From Eubacterium sp. (GTDB lineage: Bacteria; Bacillota; Clostridia; Oscillospirales; Acutalibacteraceae): a stretch of DNA of 59,291 bases. This document shows positions 34,246-41,079 of this stretch, in pieces. A program made the translations under genes and the position numbers. The first letter of the stretch is position 1, and every line of letters begins with the position of its first letter. The stretch lies in assembly GCA_014465955.1 (NCBI GenBank), contig JACTVT010000007.1, positions 1 to 59,291 on the forward strand, written 5' to 3'. Under the pieces are notes generated by a model, which saw only the letters and a program-made list of their open reading frames with translations, was not told where the DNA came from and searched no databases.

Positions 34246-35838
34246 ATGAGCGGATATCCAATAACTAATACACCTAAAATACCTAAAGAAAATTTAAGTA
34301 GTGCAGAAATGATATGTACAGAAAATGGCAGATTGTATAAAATGCCTTTAACAGAAATGGTTGAAAATTTGCGTTCTAATACAGAACACATTTCCACCTA
34401 TGGAGTATGCCGAGATATAAACAGTCACAGTCCGACATTAAAGCGTGTTGGTGATGCCGTTGGTCTTGTTGCAAATGCAGGTGTAGGTTCTGAAACAGTG
34501 CGCAATGATTTTGATAACATTTATCCTTGGTGTGAAATGAGAAAATGCACCCTTGCAGATGACGGAACAGTTACATCATATTTCGGTGATGCTAATTATA
34601 TTGAAGACGGTTCTATCGGTCAGGTTATGGTTGAGATACCGAAATATTATTATGCTCACTATTATGATGAACCCGAAGCACACGAATATTGGTATATATC
34701 CAAAGAGAAAATCAACAGCAGATATAGATTGCCGCAGCCGTTTATTGCTAAAGACGGCACGGAACTTGATAAGATTTATATCGGTGCTTATTTTGCTGAA
34801 AGCGAACCTAATAATCCACCTGAAGATTATAAAGCAACAAGTATTTCGGGTAATGTTTATTTTGGCGCTACTTTATCATTAAGTTCTGCTATTGCTAATG
34901 CGGAAAACAGAGGTGAGAACTGGCATAATATAGATATTTCAGAATGGTGTGATGTTATTCAGCCTTTATTCATTGTTGAATTTGCAACGCTTGATTCTCA
35001 ATCCGTAATGTTTGGTGCACCTGATAGTTTTGATGGTGGCGCAGCATATTGCAGTGCTAATCTTTGCTGGGGAGATAAAACAGATACTGTTACCGAAATA
35101 ATCGGCAATACTTTTTATTCTGATGATTGCAACACATTCGTTATAGGTCAGGAAATTGCAATCCAAACAGAAGCCGAATACGTGACTGGTGAAATTGATG
35201 ATACGGAAAATGATTGTGCAATTCGTAATGTTACAGCAATCGAAGAAATCTTTGACAATGACGGTGTTACCTTATTGGGTAAAAAATTCACTTTTGATGG
35301 CACACCTATAAAAATTACGAACGAAAGTGATGTATATATTAATAGTTTCAGATGCGGTGCAACTTATAAAGTTAAAGCAAGTTCGGGTTCAACTGTAGGT
35401 CTTGAAGGTCAATGCGATATGGTTTACAGAGGACTTGAAAATATTTACGGTTGTTATAGATGCTGGGCAGCAGGATTATTATTGAATAATCAAGGTATGT
35501 ATGCATCAAATGATATGTTGTTGTACGATAGTACACTTAACAGCAGTTATTCACTGTGCAGTCAGACAATGCCTGGAAATGGTTTTGTCAGTGAAATGAA
35601 AAATATTGATTTCCCTTGGCTTTATATGCCTACTGAAATTGAGGGCACATCGGAAAGTGATTATTGTGATTATATTGTTTCGGTAGTATCGGGAAACTTT
35701 AAAGGTGTGACAATTGGACATACCAGTGTTAGCGGAACAACAGGGTTTACAAGAACAGGTATTTTTGCTTTGTATTTTAATTTAGCATCAAATGGAAGTG
35801 TGGCAGTTTCACGTATAGCCTATAGGGCATATTCATAA
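34246..35838 (+). CDS. Large tail receptor-binding protein
   Basis: The protein has 530 aa, start after AAAGGAGG. It opens like a fibre (YPITNTPKIPKENL), then holds a long beta-rich domain with repeated phage tip phrases (VEIPKYYYAHYYDE, RLPQPFIAKDGTELDKIYIGAYFAE). It ends with GxTxFTRTGIFALYFNLASNGSVAVSRIAYRAYS, similar to the C-type lectin-like tips of phage adhesins. It is probably the host-recognition protein. Confidence 0.7.
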   Translation: MSGYPITNTPKIPKENLSSAEMICTENGRLYKMPLTEMVENLRSNTEHISTYGVCRDINSHSPTLKRVGDAVGLVANAGVGSETVRNDFDNIYPWCEMRKCTLADDGTVTSYFGDANYIEDGSIGQVMVEIPKYYYAHYYDEPEAHEYWYISKEKINSRYRLPQPFIAKDGTELDKIYIGAYFAESEPNNPPEDYKATSISGNVYFGATLSLSSAIANAENRGENWHNIDISEWCDVIQPLFIVEFATLDSQSVMFGAPDSFDGGAAYCSANLCWGDKTDTVTEIIGNTFYSDDCNTFVIGQEIAIQTEAEYVTGEIDDTENDCAIRNVTAIEEIFDNDGVTLLGKKFTFDGTPIKITNESDVYINSFRCGATYKVKASSGSTVGLEGQCDMVYRGLENIYGCYRCWAAGLLLNNQGMYASNDMLLYDSTLNSSYSLCSQTMPGNGFVSEMKNIDFPWLYMPTEIEGTSESDYCDYIVSVVSGNFKGVTIGHTSVSGTTGFTRTGIFALYFNLASNGSVAVSRIAYRAYS

Positions 35839-35852
35839 AGGGGGTATCAGTT

Positions 35853-36389
35853 ATGAAAGTACATAGTACAAAAAGACCGCAGCCGTTTAAAATTAATATA
35901 AGCGGTGATGAAGTAATCATCAAATTTGCAGAAAATATTACAACTTTGCAGTCTGATAATAAATCTCAAAACAGGGGCAGATTTGCAGCAGAAGAAGTTG
36001 CTGAAGAAGATACCACAATAATGTTTGAATATGATTGCTATACCCTTGTTACAAAAAGACGTGAGGGGCTTGAAGATGATATTTCGGCACATCTTGAACA
36101 GTGGCTTAATAAGGCTAAAAAAACCGAAATAGACAAGTTGAGTGCTGATATCAGAGCCAAGAGAGATATGCTCCTTGCCGAAACTGACAAGGAGTTTGCA
36201 CTTGACCGTGTTAATCTTACCATTCCTGAAAAGGTAACTGCATCAACAATGCTGAATGTCATTAAAGATATATTTAGTGAATTAGGTGCAGTGTGCAACG
36301 GCGAAATGGCAAGATATAGACAAGCATTAAGGGATTTGCCGCAACAGGAGGGCTTCCCTTATGATGTGAAGTTCCCTGTTAAACCATAA
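35853..36389 (+). CDS. Tail fibre assembly chaperone-like protein
   Basis: The protein has 178 aa, start after AGGGGG. The C-terminal half matches the phage tail assembly chaperone pattern KRDMLLAETDKEFALDR ... MARYRQALRDLPQQEGFPYDVKFP. It follows the tail fibre and receptor genes as expected of a chaperone that folds them. The N-terminal part is acidic and variable. Confidence 0.75.
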   Translation: MKVHSTKRPQPFKINISGDEVIIKFAENITTLQSDNKSQNRGRFAAEEVAEEDTTIMFEYDCYTLVTKRREGLEDDISAHLEQWLNKAKKTEIDKLSADIRAKRDMLLAETDKEFALDRVNLTIPEKVTASTMLNVIKDIFSELGAVCNGEMARYRQALRDLPQQEGFPYDVKFPVKP

Positions 36390-36404
36390 GGAGCAGTAAT
36401 ATAT

Positions 36405-36707
36405 ATGAATTCAATAGTAGCTATTATAGGGGCTATTGCGGCCTTAATAACAGGCATAGGAACTATAATTGCTGTTCCTAAATCAATTATTAAAGCAAGA
36501 GATAAAAAGCGAGAAAAAGAACGCCTTGCAATGGAAAAAGACCAGAAACAAGATGCAGATATTCAAAGGCTCAAAGAAGAAAATTGCCTTATAGTTTTTG
36601 GATTATCTGCTTGTCTTGATGGCTTACAGCAGTTAGGCTGTAATCATACAGTTACAACTGCTAAAGATAAAATTGATAAATACATAAACCAAATGGCGCA
36701 TAAATAG
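36405..36707 (+). CDS. Small membrane protein of the lysis region
   Basis: The protein has 100 aa, with one N-terminal membrane helix (IVAIIGAIAALITGIGTIIAV), then a basic coiled coil (KKREKERLAMEKDQKQ). It lies just before the holin. It may be a spanin-like or holin-partner protein; unproven. Confidence 0.6.
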   Translation: MNSIVAIIGAIAALITGIGTIIAVPKSIIKARDKKREKERLAMEKDQKQDADIQRLKEENCLIVFGLSACLDGLQQLGCNHTVTTAKDKIDKYINQMAHK

Positions 36708-36716
36708 GAGGTAAAA

Positions 36717-37085
36717 ATGCAGATTATTGATTTGAAATTATTGCTTATATTAACGGCAGTTCTGATTTTAATAACACAGGTGATTGTTGAGGTTATTAAA
36801 ATGGCATTTGCAAAAAATTCGAATAAGTATAATGTAATAACAATTATTACAGCAATTGTCATAACGATTGTTTCGTTCATTGCAATTTGCTGTTACAAAG
36901 GCTTTTCACCGCCGTGGTATTACATATTTGTAGCAGTGATATATGGTGTATTCATAGGGTATGGTGCTATGGTTGGATATGACAAGTTAATAAAAAGAAT
37001 TTTTGATACCATTAGAACAGCCAAAAATAATTATAATCAAAATATTTTTGAAAAAGTACAGGAGGATAAAACAGATGAAGTTTAA
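36717..37085 (+). CDS. Holin-like membrane protein
   Basis: The protein has 122 aa, start after TAGGAGG. Three hydrophobic helices (about 6-28, 40-60 and 67-90) and a charged C-terminal tail are the usual form of a class I holin. It is next to the lysin gene and overlaps it by 11 nt. Confidence 0.8.
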   Translation: MQIIDLKLLLILTAVLILITQVIVEVIKMAFAKNSNKYNVITIITAIVITIVSFIAICCYKGFSPPWYYIFVAVIYGVFIGYGAMVGYDKLIKRIFDTIRTAKNNYNQNIFEKVQEDKTDEV

Positions 37086-38526
37086 AAAGTTGATATGTTT
37101 AATGATGGCAATACTTATTGTTGTTACGGCAGCAGGTTGTAGCAATAATGTAACAGATGTTTCTAATACAGAAACAACCAGTGAGCAGACCACTCAGGGA
37201 GAGGTCAAGGAAAATTTGACAACTGATGCTACCGACACGAATGTCGGCAGCACAGAGTCTGTAACAATATCTGACGAAGTACAGCAACTTGCTGAAGATA
37301 CAAAAGATGCTGTTGCTGACAAAGAAGATATTGCAACTGATGAAATTATTGAAGCAAATGAAGTTGACGAAGAAATCATTGAAAATGAAAGTCTGCTTGA
37401 AAATGATGCTTCAGTTGAACAAGAAAACATACCATATAATGGTACAGAAACAGGCAACGGATTAAATTTGCTTGGAAAATGTACAGGATTAACATACTTT
37501 TCACAGACCGACAGCCGTTGGGCAAATAAGCCTTATACAAGCACAGGTAATAAGTCACAGACGATGAAATCATCTGCTTGTGGACCTACTTCGGCGGCGA
37601 TGATTGTTTCAAGTTCAAAGGGCGCTATTTTACCGACAACAATGGCACAACTTTTTGTTGATAATGGCTACCGAACAAGAGATAATGGAACAGCTTGGGC
37701 GTGCTGGCCTTTTGTGGCTGATTATTTTGATTTTAATGAATATTACACCACAACATCATTTGATACAATGGCAAAATATCTTAAGGCTGACAAAAATAAA
37801 GACGGCGTTGCTGATTATTTCATTGTTGTTTCTTGTGGCTCAGGCTTATTTACTTCTTCAGGACACTACATAGTTTTGGTTGCTGATAACTCTGGAACAA
37901 TAACTGTGTATGACCCATATTTGTATAACGGAAAATTCAACACCGCAAGCAGACGAGCAGCAGGCGTTACAGTCAGTGGTAATTCAGTATTTGTAAGTGA
38001 AACAAGTTTCAAGAAATATGCAAATGCAAAGCAGTATTGGGTATTCTCAAATGATAACAAGGCACAGACGGCAAGCAATTCAAATACAAAGCCTGCCACT
38101 ACTTCAACATTATATACAAGATATGTTGCAACACAGAGTAAAAGCCTTAATGTCAGAAGCGGACCGGGAACAAACTATAATGTTGTTACTTCCCTTAAAA
38201 AAGGCAGTAAAGTAACAGTAATTGCTACCAGTGGCAGTTGGTCGAAAATCGGCACTGACCGTTGGGTAAGTACTGCTTATCTTTCTGCTTCGCCTGTAAC
38301 AAATAATAATGCTTCAACAACTAACTATACTACAAAAGTAGGCAGTTACTACAGGTTTAAATCTGCCGCCACACTCTATTCAAAAGGTAGTTTAAGTGGA
38401 ACAAAGTATCAGTATCTGCCTAAAACACAAATTAAGGTTGTAAGCCATTATTCTGCCAATGTTGATTATATCTATGTAGTCAAGACCGGGCGTTATGCTT
38501 ACTGCAAGACCTCAGCGTTTAAGTAA
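37075..38526 (+). CDS. Lipoprotein lysin: C39-like peptidase with SH3 repeats
   Basis: The protein has 483 aa, ATG 37075 with CAGGAGG 12 nt upstream. Residues 1-22 form a lipoprotein signal ending VTAAGC (C22 the lipid anchor). A Thr/Glu-rich spacer is followed by a cysteine peptidase (C39-like/papain fold): C169 in SACGPTSAAM, H264 in SSGHYIVLV and D280. Two bacterial SH3 domains follow (about 350-410 and 430-483), giving cell-wall binding. A lipid-anchored phage lysin is unusual and may need release or act from the membrane. Confidence 0.82.
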   Translation: MKFKKLICLMMAILIVVTAAGCSNNVTDVSNTETTSEQTTQGEVKENLTTDATDTNVGSTESVTISDEVQQLAEDTKDAVADKEDIATDEIIEANEVDEEIIENESLLENDASVEQENIPYNGTETGNGLNLLGKCTGLTYFSQTDSRWANKPYTSTGNKSQTMKSSACGPTSAAMIVSSSKGAILPTTMAQLFVDNGYRTRDNGTAWACWPFVADYFDFNEYYTTTSFDTMAKYLKADKNKDGVADYFIVVSCGSGLFTSSGHYIVLVADNSGTITVYDPYLYNGKFNTASRRAAGVTVSGNSVFVSETSFKKYANAKQYWVFSNDNKAQTASNSNTKPATTSTLYTRYVATQSKSLNVRSGPGTNYNVVTSLKKGSKVTVIATSGSWSKIGTDRWVSTAYLSASPVTNNNASTTNYTTKVGSYYRFKSAATLYSKGSLSGTKYQYLPKTQIKVVSHYSANVDYIYVVKTGRYAYCKTSAFK

Positions 38527-38556
38527 TCATAAGATATAATTAAATAAAAAACAATA

Positions 38557-38589
38557 AACAGGTGGTTTACAAAATATAAACTACCTGTT
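38557..38589 (+). terminator. Hairpin after lysin
   Basis: AACAGGTGGTTT (38557-38568) pairs with AAACTACCTGTT (38578-38589), 12 bp with one G-T pair, then a T-rich tail. It ends the late transcript. Confidence 0.7.
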
Positions 38590-38609
38590 TACAAATGAAT
38601 ATAAATATT

Positions 38610-38645
38610 AAAGGTCGCATCTTTCATCAGGTGCGACCTTTTTCT
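38610..38645. terminator. Bidirectional terminator at the convergent junction
   Basis: AAAGGTCGCA (38610-38619) and TGCGACCTTT (38632-38641) form a perfect 10-bp stem flanked by A- and T-runs. It lies between the rightward lysin and the leftward XRE gene, whose stop codon is at 38644. Confidence 0.8.
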
Positions 38646-38844
38646 ATCTATGTTTATCGTTTCTATGTTTGCTTTCTTCTTTCATTATCTGTTGTATTTT
38701 GTCAACAATAAGTCTTTCGCACCAGTCGGGGCATTTCCTTTTACCGCCTTCCCAGTTTTCAATATTTCGTTTAGGTATGCCTAGCATATCGGATAAGGCT
38801 TGTTGTGTTAAACCTGCTTGTGTTCTTGCTTCTTTAATATTCAT
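38644..38844 (-). CDS. Small XRE-family regulator
   Basis: The protein has 66 aa. The HTH is ARTQAGLTQQALSDMLGIP KRNIENWE with RKCPDWCERLIVDKIQQIM after it. Such single-domain XRE proteins repress their own operon. It is the last gene of a leftward operon driven from 39630-39658, where a palindrome covers the promoter. Confidence 0.8.
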   Translation of the reverse strand: MNIKEARTQAGLTQQALSDMLGIPKRNIENWEGGKRKCPDWCERLIVDKIQQIMKEESKHRNDKHR

Positions 38845-38847
38845 AAT

Positions 38848-39057
38848 TTACACCTCTATACAAATCCCTGTAGTTTCGTCAGTGTTAAACGAGTACATAT
38901 ATTTAACTTCTTTTGCAAGTATTTCATCCGAAATGTTTGCGGTTTCAAAATCGAAAGTTTCAAATATCGTTGTTATATCCTCACTATTATTATCATAAGA
39001 GTCAATTCTGATACTTCCTTGTATTGTTATGTTGCTTTTTAATTCGTATAATGTCAA
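38848..39057 (-). CDS. Small protein of unknown function
   Basis: The protein has 69 aa with a TTG start at 39057 after GGAGGTAATAACA. It is acidic and beta-rich, with no known family. It lies 3 nt before the XRE gene and is probably co-transcribed. Confidence 0.5.
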   Translation of the reverse strand: MTLYELKSNITIQGSIRIDSYDNNSEDITTIFETFDFETANISDEILAKEVKYMYSFNTDETTGICIEV

Positions 39058-39092
39058 TGTTATTACCTCCAGTTCAAATAAGATTATTTTTG

Positions 39093-39320
39093 CTATGCGA
39101 TGTTTTTTGCCCTTAAGACTGGACACATACTATAATTACCAAGTGGGAAAACAAATTCGCTGTTGTTTCGTTCTTCATTGTAAATTTTACATCTGAATTC
39201 TTTTTCGCCGTCACTTATAACAATTTGCTTTGCTGTTCGTTTTATAACTTTGAATATCCATACGCAATTATGATCGCAAGCTGAACGGCATTCATATTTT
39301 TCATTGACTTCAAATTTCAT
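39093..39320 (-). CDS. Conserved small Cys-containing protein
   Basis: The protein has 75 aa, starting MKFEVNEKYECRSACDHNCVWIF. This opening and the FPLGNYSMCPVLRA end recur in mobile elements of Clostridia. Cysteines C11, C15 and C19 could bind metal. Function unknown. Confidence 0.65.
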   Translation of the reverse strand: MKFEVNEKYECRSACDHNCVWIFKVIKRTAKQIVISDGEKEFRCKIYNEERNNSEFVFPLGNYSMCPVLRAKNIA

Positions 39321-39339
39321 TATTATATCATCCTTTTTC

Positions 39340-39456
39340 TTGATTTTGTTAATGTATAATGTTATAATAATGTTGCAGGCTGAGGTAAGGCTCTCAGCAC
39401 TGCAACCTTTCGGGGTTTTGAGCGATTTGGTTTTAGCGGACTAATCGCTCTTTTTT
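39340..39456 (+). ncRNA. Candidate small RNA with promoter and terminator
   Basis: The + strand holds TTGATT (39340-39345), a 17-bp spacer and TATAAT (39363-39368). Then comes a 13-bp hairpin (39372-39384 with 39393-39406, one bulge). An 8-bp hairpin follows, GAGCGATT/AATCGCTC (39420-39427 and 39443-39450), with six T (39451-39456). That is a complete transcription unit of about 80-90 nt with no ORF. It lies antisense to the leader of the leftward operon. The predicted start of transcription falls near the base of the first hairpin. Confidence 0.65.
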
Positions 39457-39580
39457 ATTGTTTAATTTTACTATCTCTGATGATTGCCACAGCTTCTTTA
39501 ACATCTGATGCTGTTGCTTCAACGAGTTTTGCGATTGTTTCAAGATACTGATTAAGTTCTGCACTTGTCATTTCATCCAC
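39455..39580 (-). CDS. 41-aa peptide, first in leftward operon
   Basis: GTG 39580 (or ATG 39571 in frame) after GGGAGTGAGG, stop at 39455. Helical, acidic/basic mix (SAELNQYLETIAKLVEATAS). It comes first after the operator-covered promoter and its 3' end meets the terminator of the opposing RNA. Function unknown; it could be an anti-repressor or toxin-antidote peptide but nothing proves it. Confidence 0.5.
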   Translation of the reverse strand: MDEMTSAELNQYLETIAKLVEATASDVKEAVAIIRDSKIKQ

Positions 39581-39629
39581 AACCTCACTCCCTTTCTTAA
39601 AAGGTTTATCACCTTTGCCTTACAAGTAT

Positions 39630-39658
39630 ATTATATCACTCAATGAGTGATATGTCAA
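39630..39658 (-). promoter_or_regulatory. Consensus leftward promoter filled by a palindromic operator
   Basis: Minus strand: TTGACA (39653-39658), exactly 17 bp, TATAAT (39630-39635). The 21-bp near-perfect palindrome ATATCACTCA-A-TGAGTGATAT (39633-39653) covers the spacer and part of both boxes. It is the likely binding site of the XRE protein at 38644-38844, giving autorepression. Confidence 0.8.
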
Positions 39659-39696
39659 CACTTTTTTTCAAGAATATATATTATTTTTAAGAAAAA

Positions 39697-39927
39697 CTAT
39701 AACAAATAATGTATACAACATTTATGTGCTAATTCTTCTGTGCCGATATCTGTCAGCAAGCCTTTTAATTCGGCTGTAGGCATTGAATAGCGCTGCGAAA
39801 GATAGCGCAGTGATGCTCCCAACTCGCCGTCAGGACCACCATATTGACTTATAATTAAACTTGCTGCGGCGGGATCGCAGTGTTTAATATTAATGGGATA
39901 CTGAAGTTTTTTTATATAGTTAAACAT
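39697..39927 (-). pseudogene. cotJC: cotJC, 5' part (spore coat Mn-catalase-like), interrupted by prophage
   Basis: The 76 codons begin MFNYIKKLQYPINIKHCDPA and continue ISQYGGPDGELGASLRYLSQRYSMP to LLTDIGTEELAH, the conserved N-terminus of CotJC/manganese-catalase spore coat proteins (normally about 190 aa). After EELAH, where the family continues LEM, the frame diverges (KCCIHYLL) and stops. Glu and His metal ligands of the first half are present; the second half is missing and is expected beyond the left end of the prophage. AAAGGAG precedes ATG 39927. Confidence 0.85.
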
Positions 39928-40003
39928 AGAATTTCTCCTTTATTACAACTTTATATTTTATTTTATGATTTGGCAGGCAAAATGTTAAGAATGTACGTTT
40001 AAT

Positions 40004-40032
40004 TTGCAAATGTGTGCGGAAAATGGTATATT
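40004..40032 (+). promoter_or_regulatory. Promoter of the HD-hydrolase operon
   Basis: TTGCAA (40004-40009), 17-bp spacer, TATATT (40027-40032), 16 bp before ATG 40048. Confidence 0.6.
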
Positions 40033-40047
40033 AAAAGCGGTGATAAT

Positions 40048-40671
40048 ATGGCGGATAATTTAATCAGTGAAAGACTGCAAAAGCAGACGGCGTTTATTTT
40101 AAAGGCTGATGAGGAAAAGTTTATTGAGCGCAAAACGCTTGTGTCGAGCGGTGAGCGGTTTGAAAACGATGCCGAGCATGCGTGGCATATGGCACTTATG
40201 TGCGTGCTTTTGTCTGAATATGCAAATGAGCCGATTGATGTGCTTAAAACCGTAAAAATGATTTTAATTCACGATATTGTTGAGATTGAAAGCGGCGACA
40301 CGTATGCTTATGATGAGGCAAGCAAGGCAACTCAGCACGAGCGTGAGTTAAAGGCGGCTGACAAACTCTATAATATGCTTCCTCAGGATCAGGCGAAAGA
40401 GTATTTCAATTTGTGGCTTGAATTCGAGGAGCAGAAAACAGCCGAGGCAAAATTTGCCCGTTCCATGGATAATGTTCAGCCGAATATGCTGAATAACGCT
40501 ACAGACGGTGAGATGTGGAAACGCAACAAAATTAAACTTTCACAGGTTTTAAAGCGCAATGAGCCAACAAAATACGGCTCTGAAACACTGTGGAACTTTC
40601 AGTATAATCAATTAATCAGACCAAATGTTGATAAAGGGTATATCATTAATGATGTAAATTATGAGGAATAA
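40048..40671 (+). CDS. HD-domain hydrolase (YfbR-like)
   Basis: The protein has 207 aa, ATG 40048 after GCGGTGAT. HD motifs: H44 in AEHAWHMALM, H75-D76 in LIHDIVEIESGDT, and a later D in SMDNVQPNM. These enzymes remove phosphate from nucleoside 5'-monophosphates. Next to cytidine deaminase, it points to nucleoside salvage. It ends 2 nt before the deaminase ATG. Confidence 0.82.
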   Translation: MADNLISERLQKQTAFILKADEEKFIERKTLVSSGERFENDAEHAWHMALMCVLLSEYANEPIDVLKTVKMILIHDIVEIESGDTYAYDEASKATQHERELKAADKLYNMLPQDQAKEYFNLWLEFEEQKTAEAKFARSMDNVQPNMLNNATDGEMWKRNKIKLSQVLKRNEPTKYGSETLWNFQYNQLIRPNVDKGYIINDVNYEE

Positions 40672-40673
40672 TT

Positions 40674-41060
40674 ATGTTGAATCATACGTGGCAGGAAGTA
40701 TACAACAGGGCAAAGGCTGTTGTTAATCCGAAAAAAATCAGCAATTATATTTGTTCGGGCGGTGTCGGCGCCGCCGTTGTTTCAAAAAGCGGAAATATTT
40801 ATACAGGTGTTTGTATTGATACGGATTGTTCGCTTGGTATGTGCGCCGAACGCAATGCAATTTCAACCATGATTACGAATGGTGAATTTGAAATTAAAAT
40901 GGTGGCAGCGGTCGATAAAAAAGGTAATGTTTTGCCGCCCTGCGGTGCGTGCAGAGAATTTATGATGCAGTTAAAGAATTCTGCGGATATTGAAGTTCTT
41001 GTTGATAATAAAGGTACAGTATTGAAATTAAAAGATTTAATGCCGTATTCTTATTCGTAA
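40674..41060 (+). CDS. cdd: Cytidine deaminase
   Basis: The protein has 128 aa. Zinc site: C57-A-E59 in GMCAERNAI and PCGAC (C90, C93). It turns cytidine and deoxycytidine into the uracil forms. It is coupled to the HD-hydrolase gene, and a phosphotransferase follows 19 nt downstream. Confidence 0.85.
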   Translation: MLNHTWQEVYNRAKAVVNPKKISNYICSGGVGAAVVSKSGNIYTGVCIDTDCSLGMCAERNAISTMITNGEFEIKMVAAVDKKGNVLPPCGACREFMMQLKNSADIEVLVDNKGTVLKLKDLMPYSYS

Positions 41061-41079
41061 ATTATACAGAGGGAAAGAG

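Larger units (their letters stand above)
1..39726. mobile_element. Prophage (left end outside window), inserted in cotJC
   Basis: The region holds a repressor/ImmA lysogeny module, phage replication genes, terminase, portal, protease/scaffold, a complete P2-like contractile tail, holin and lysin. All late genes are on the + strand. The right boundary is set where the conserved CotJC reading frame stops matching its family, at about 39724-39726. No integrase is visible; by synteny it should lie left of position 1. The head module lacks a major capsid gene, so the element is probably defective for DNA-filled particles while the tail genes look intact. The exact attachment core cannot be read because only one end is in the window. 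Confidence 0.93.

Noticed and set aside
34246..35838. Diversity-generating retroelement target
   Set aside because: The C-terminal tip looks lectin-like, but no reverse transcriptase, template repeat or Avd-like gene is visible anywhere in the window.
37003..37074. Longer lysin reading frame starting at 37003
   Set aside because: It would begin inside the holin gene without a ribosome binding site; ATG 37075 has CAGGAGG and starts a clear lipoprotein signal.
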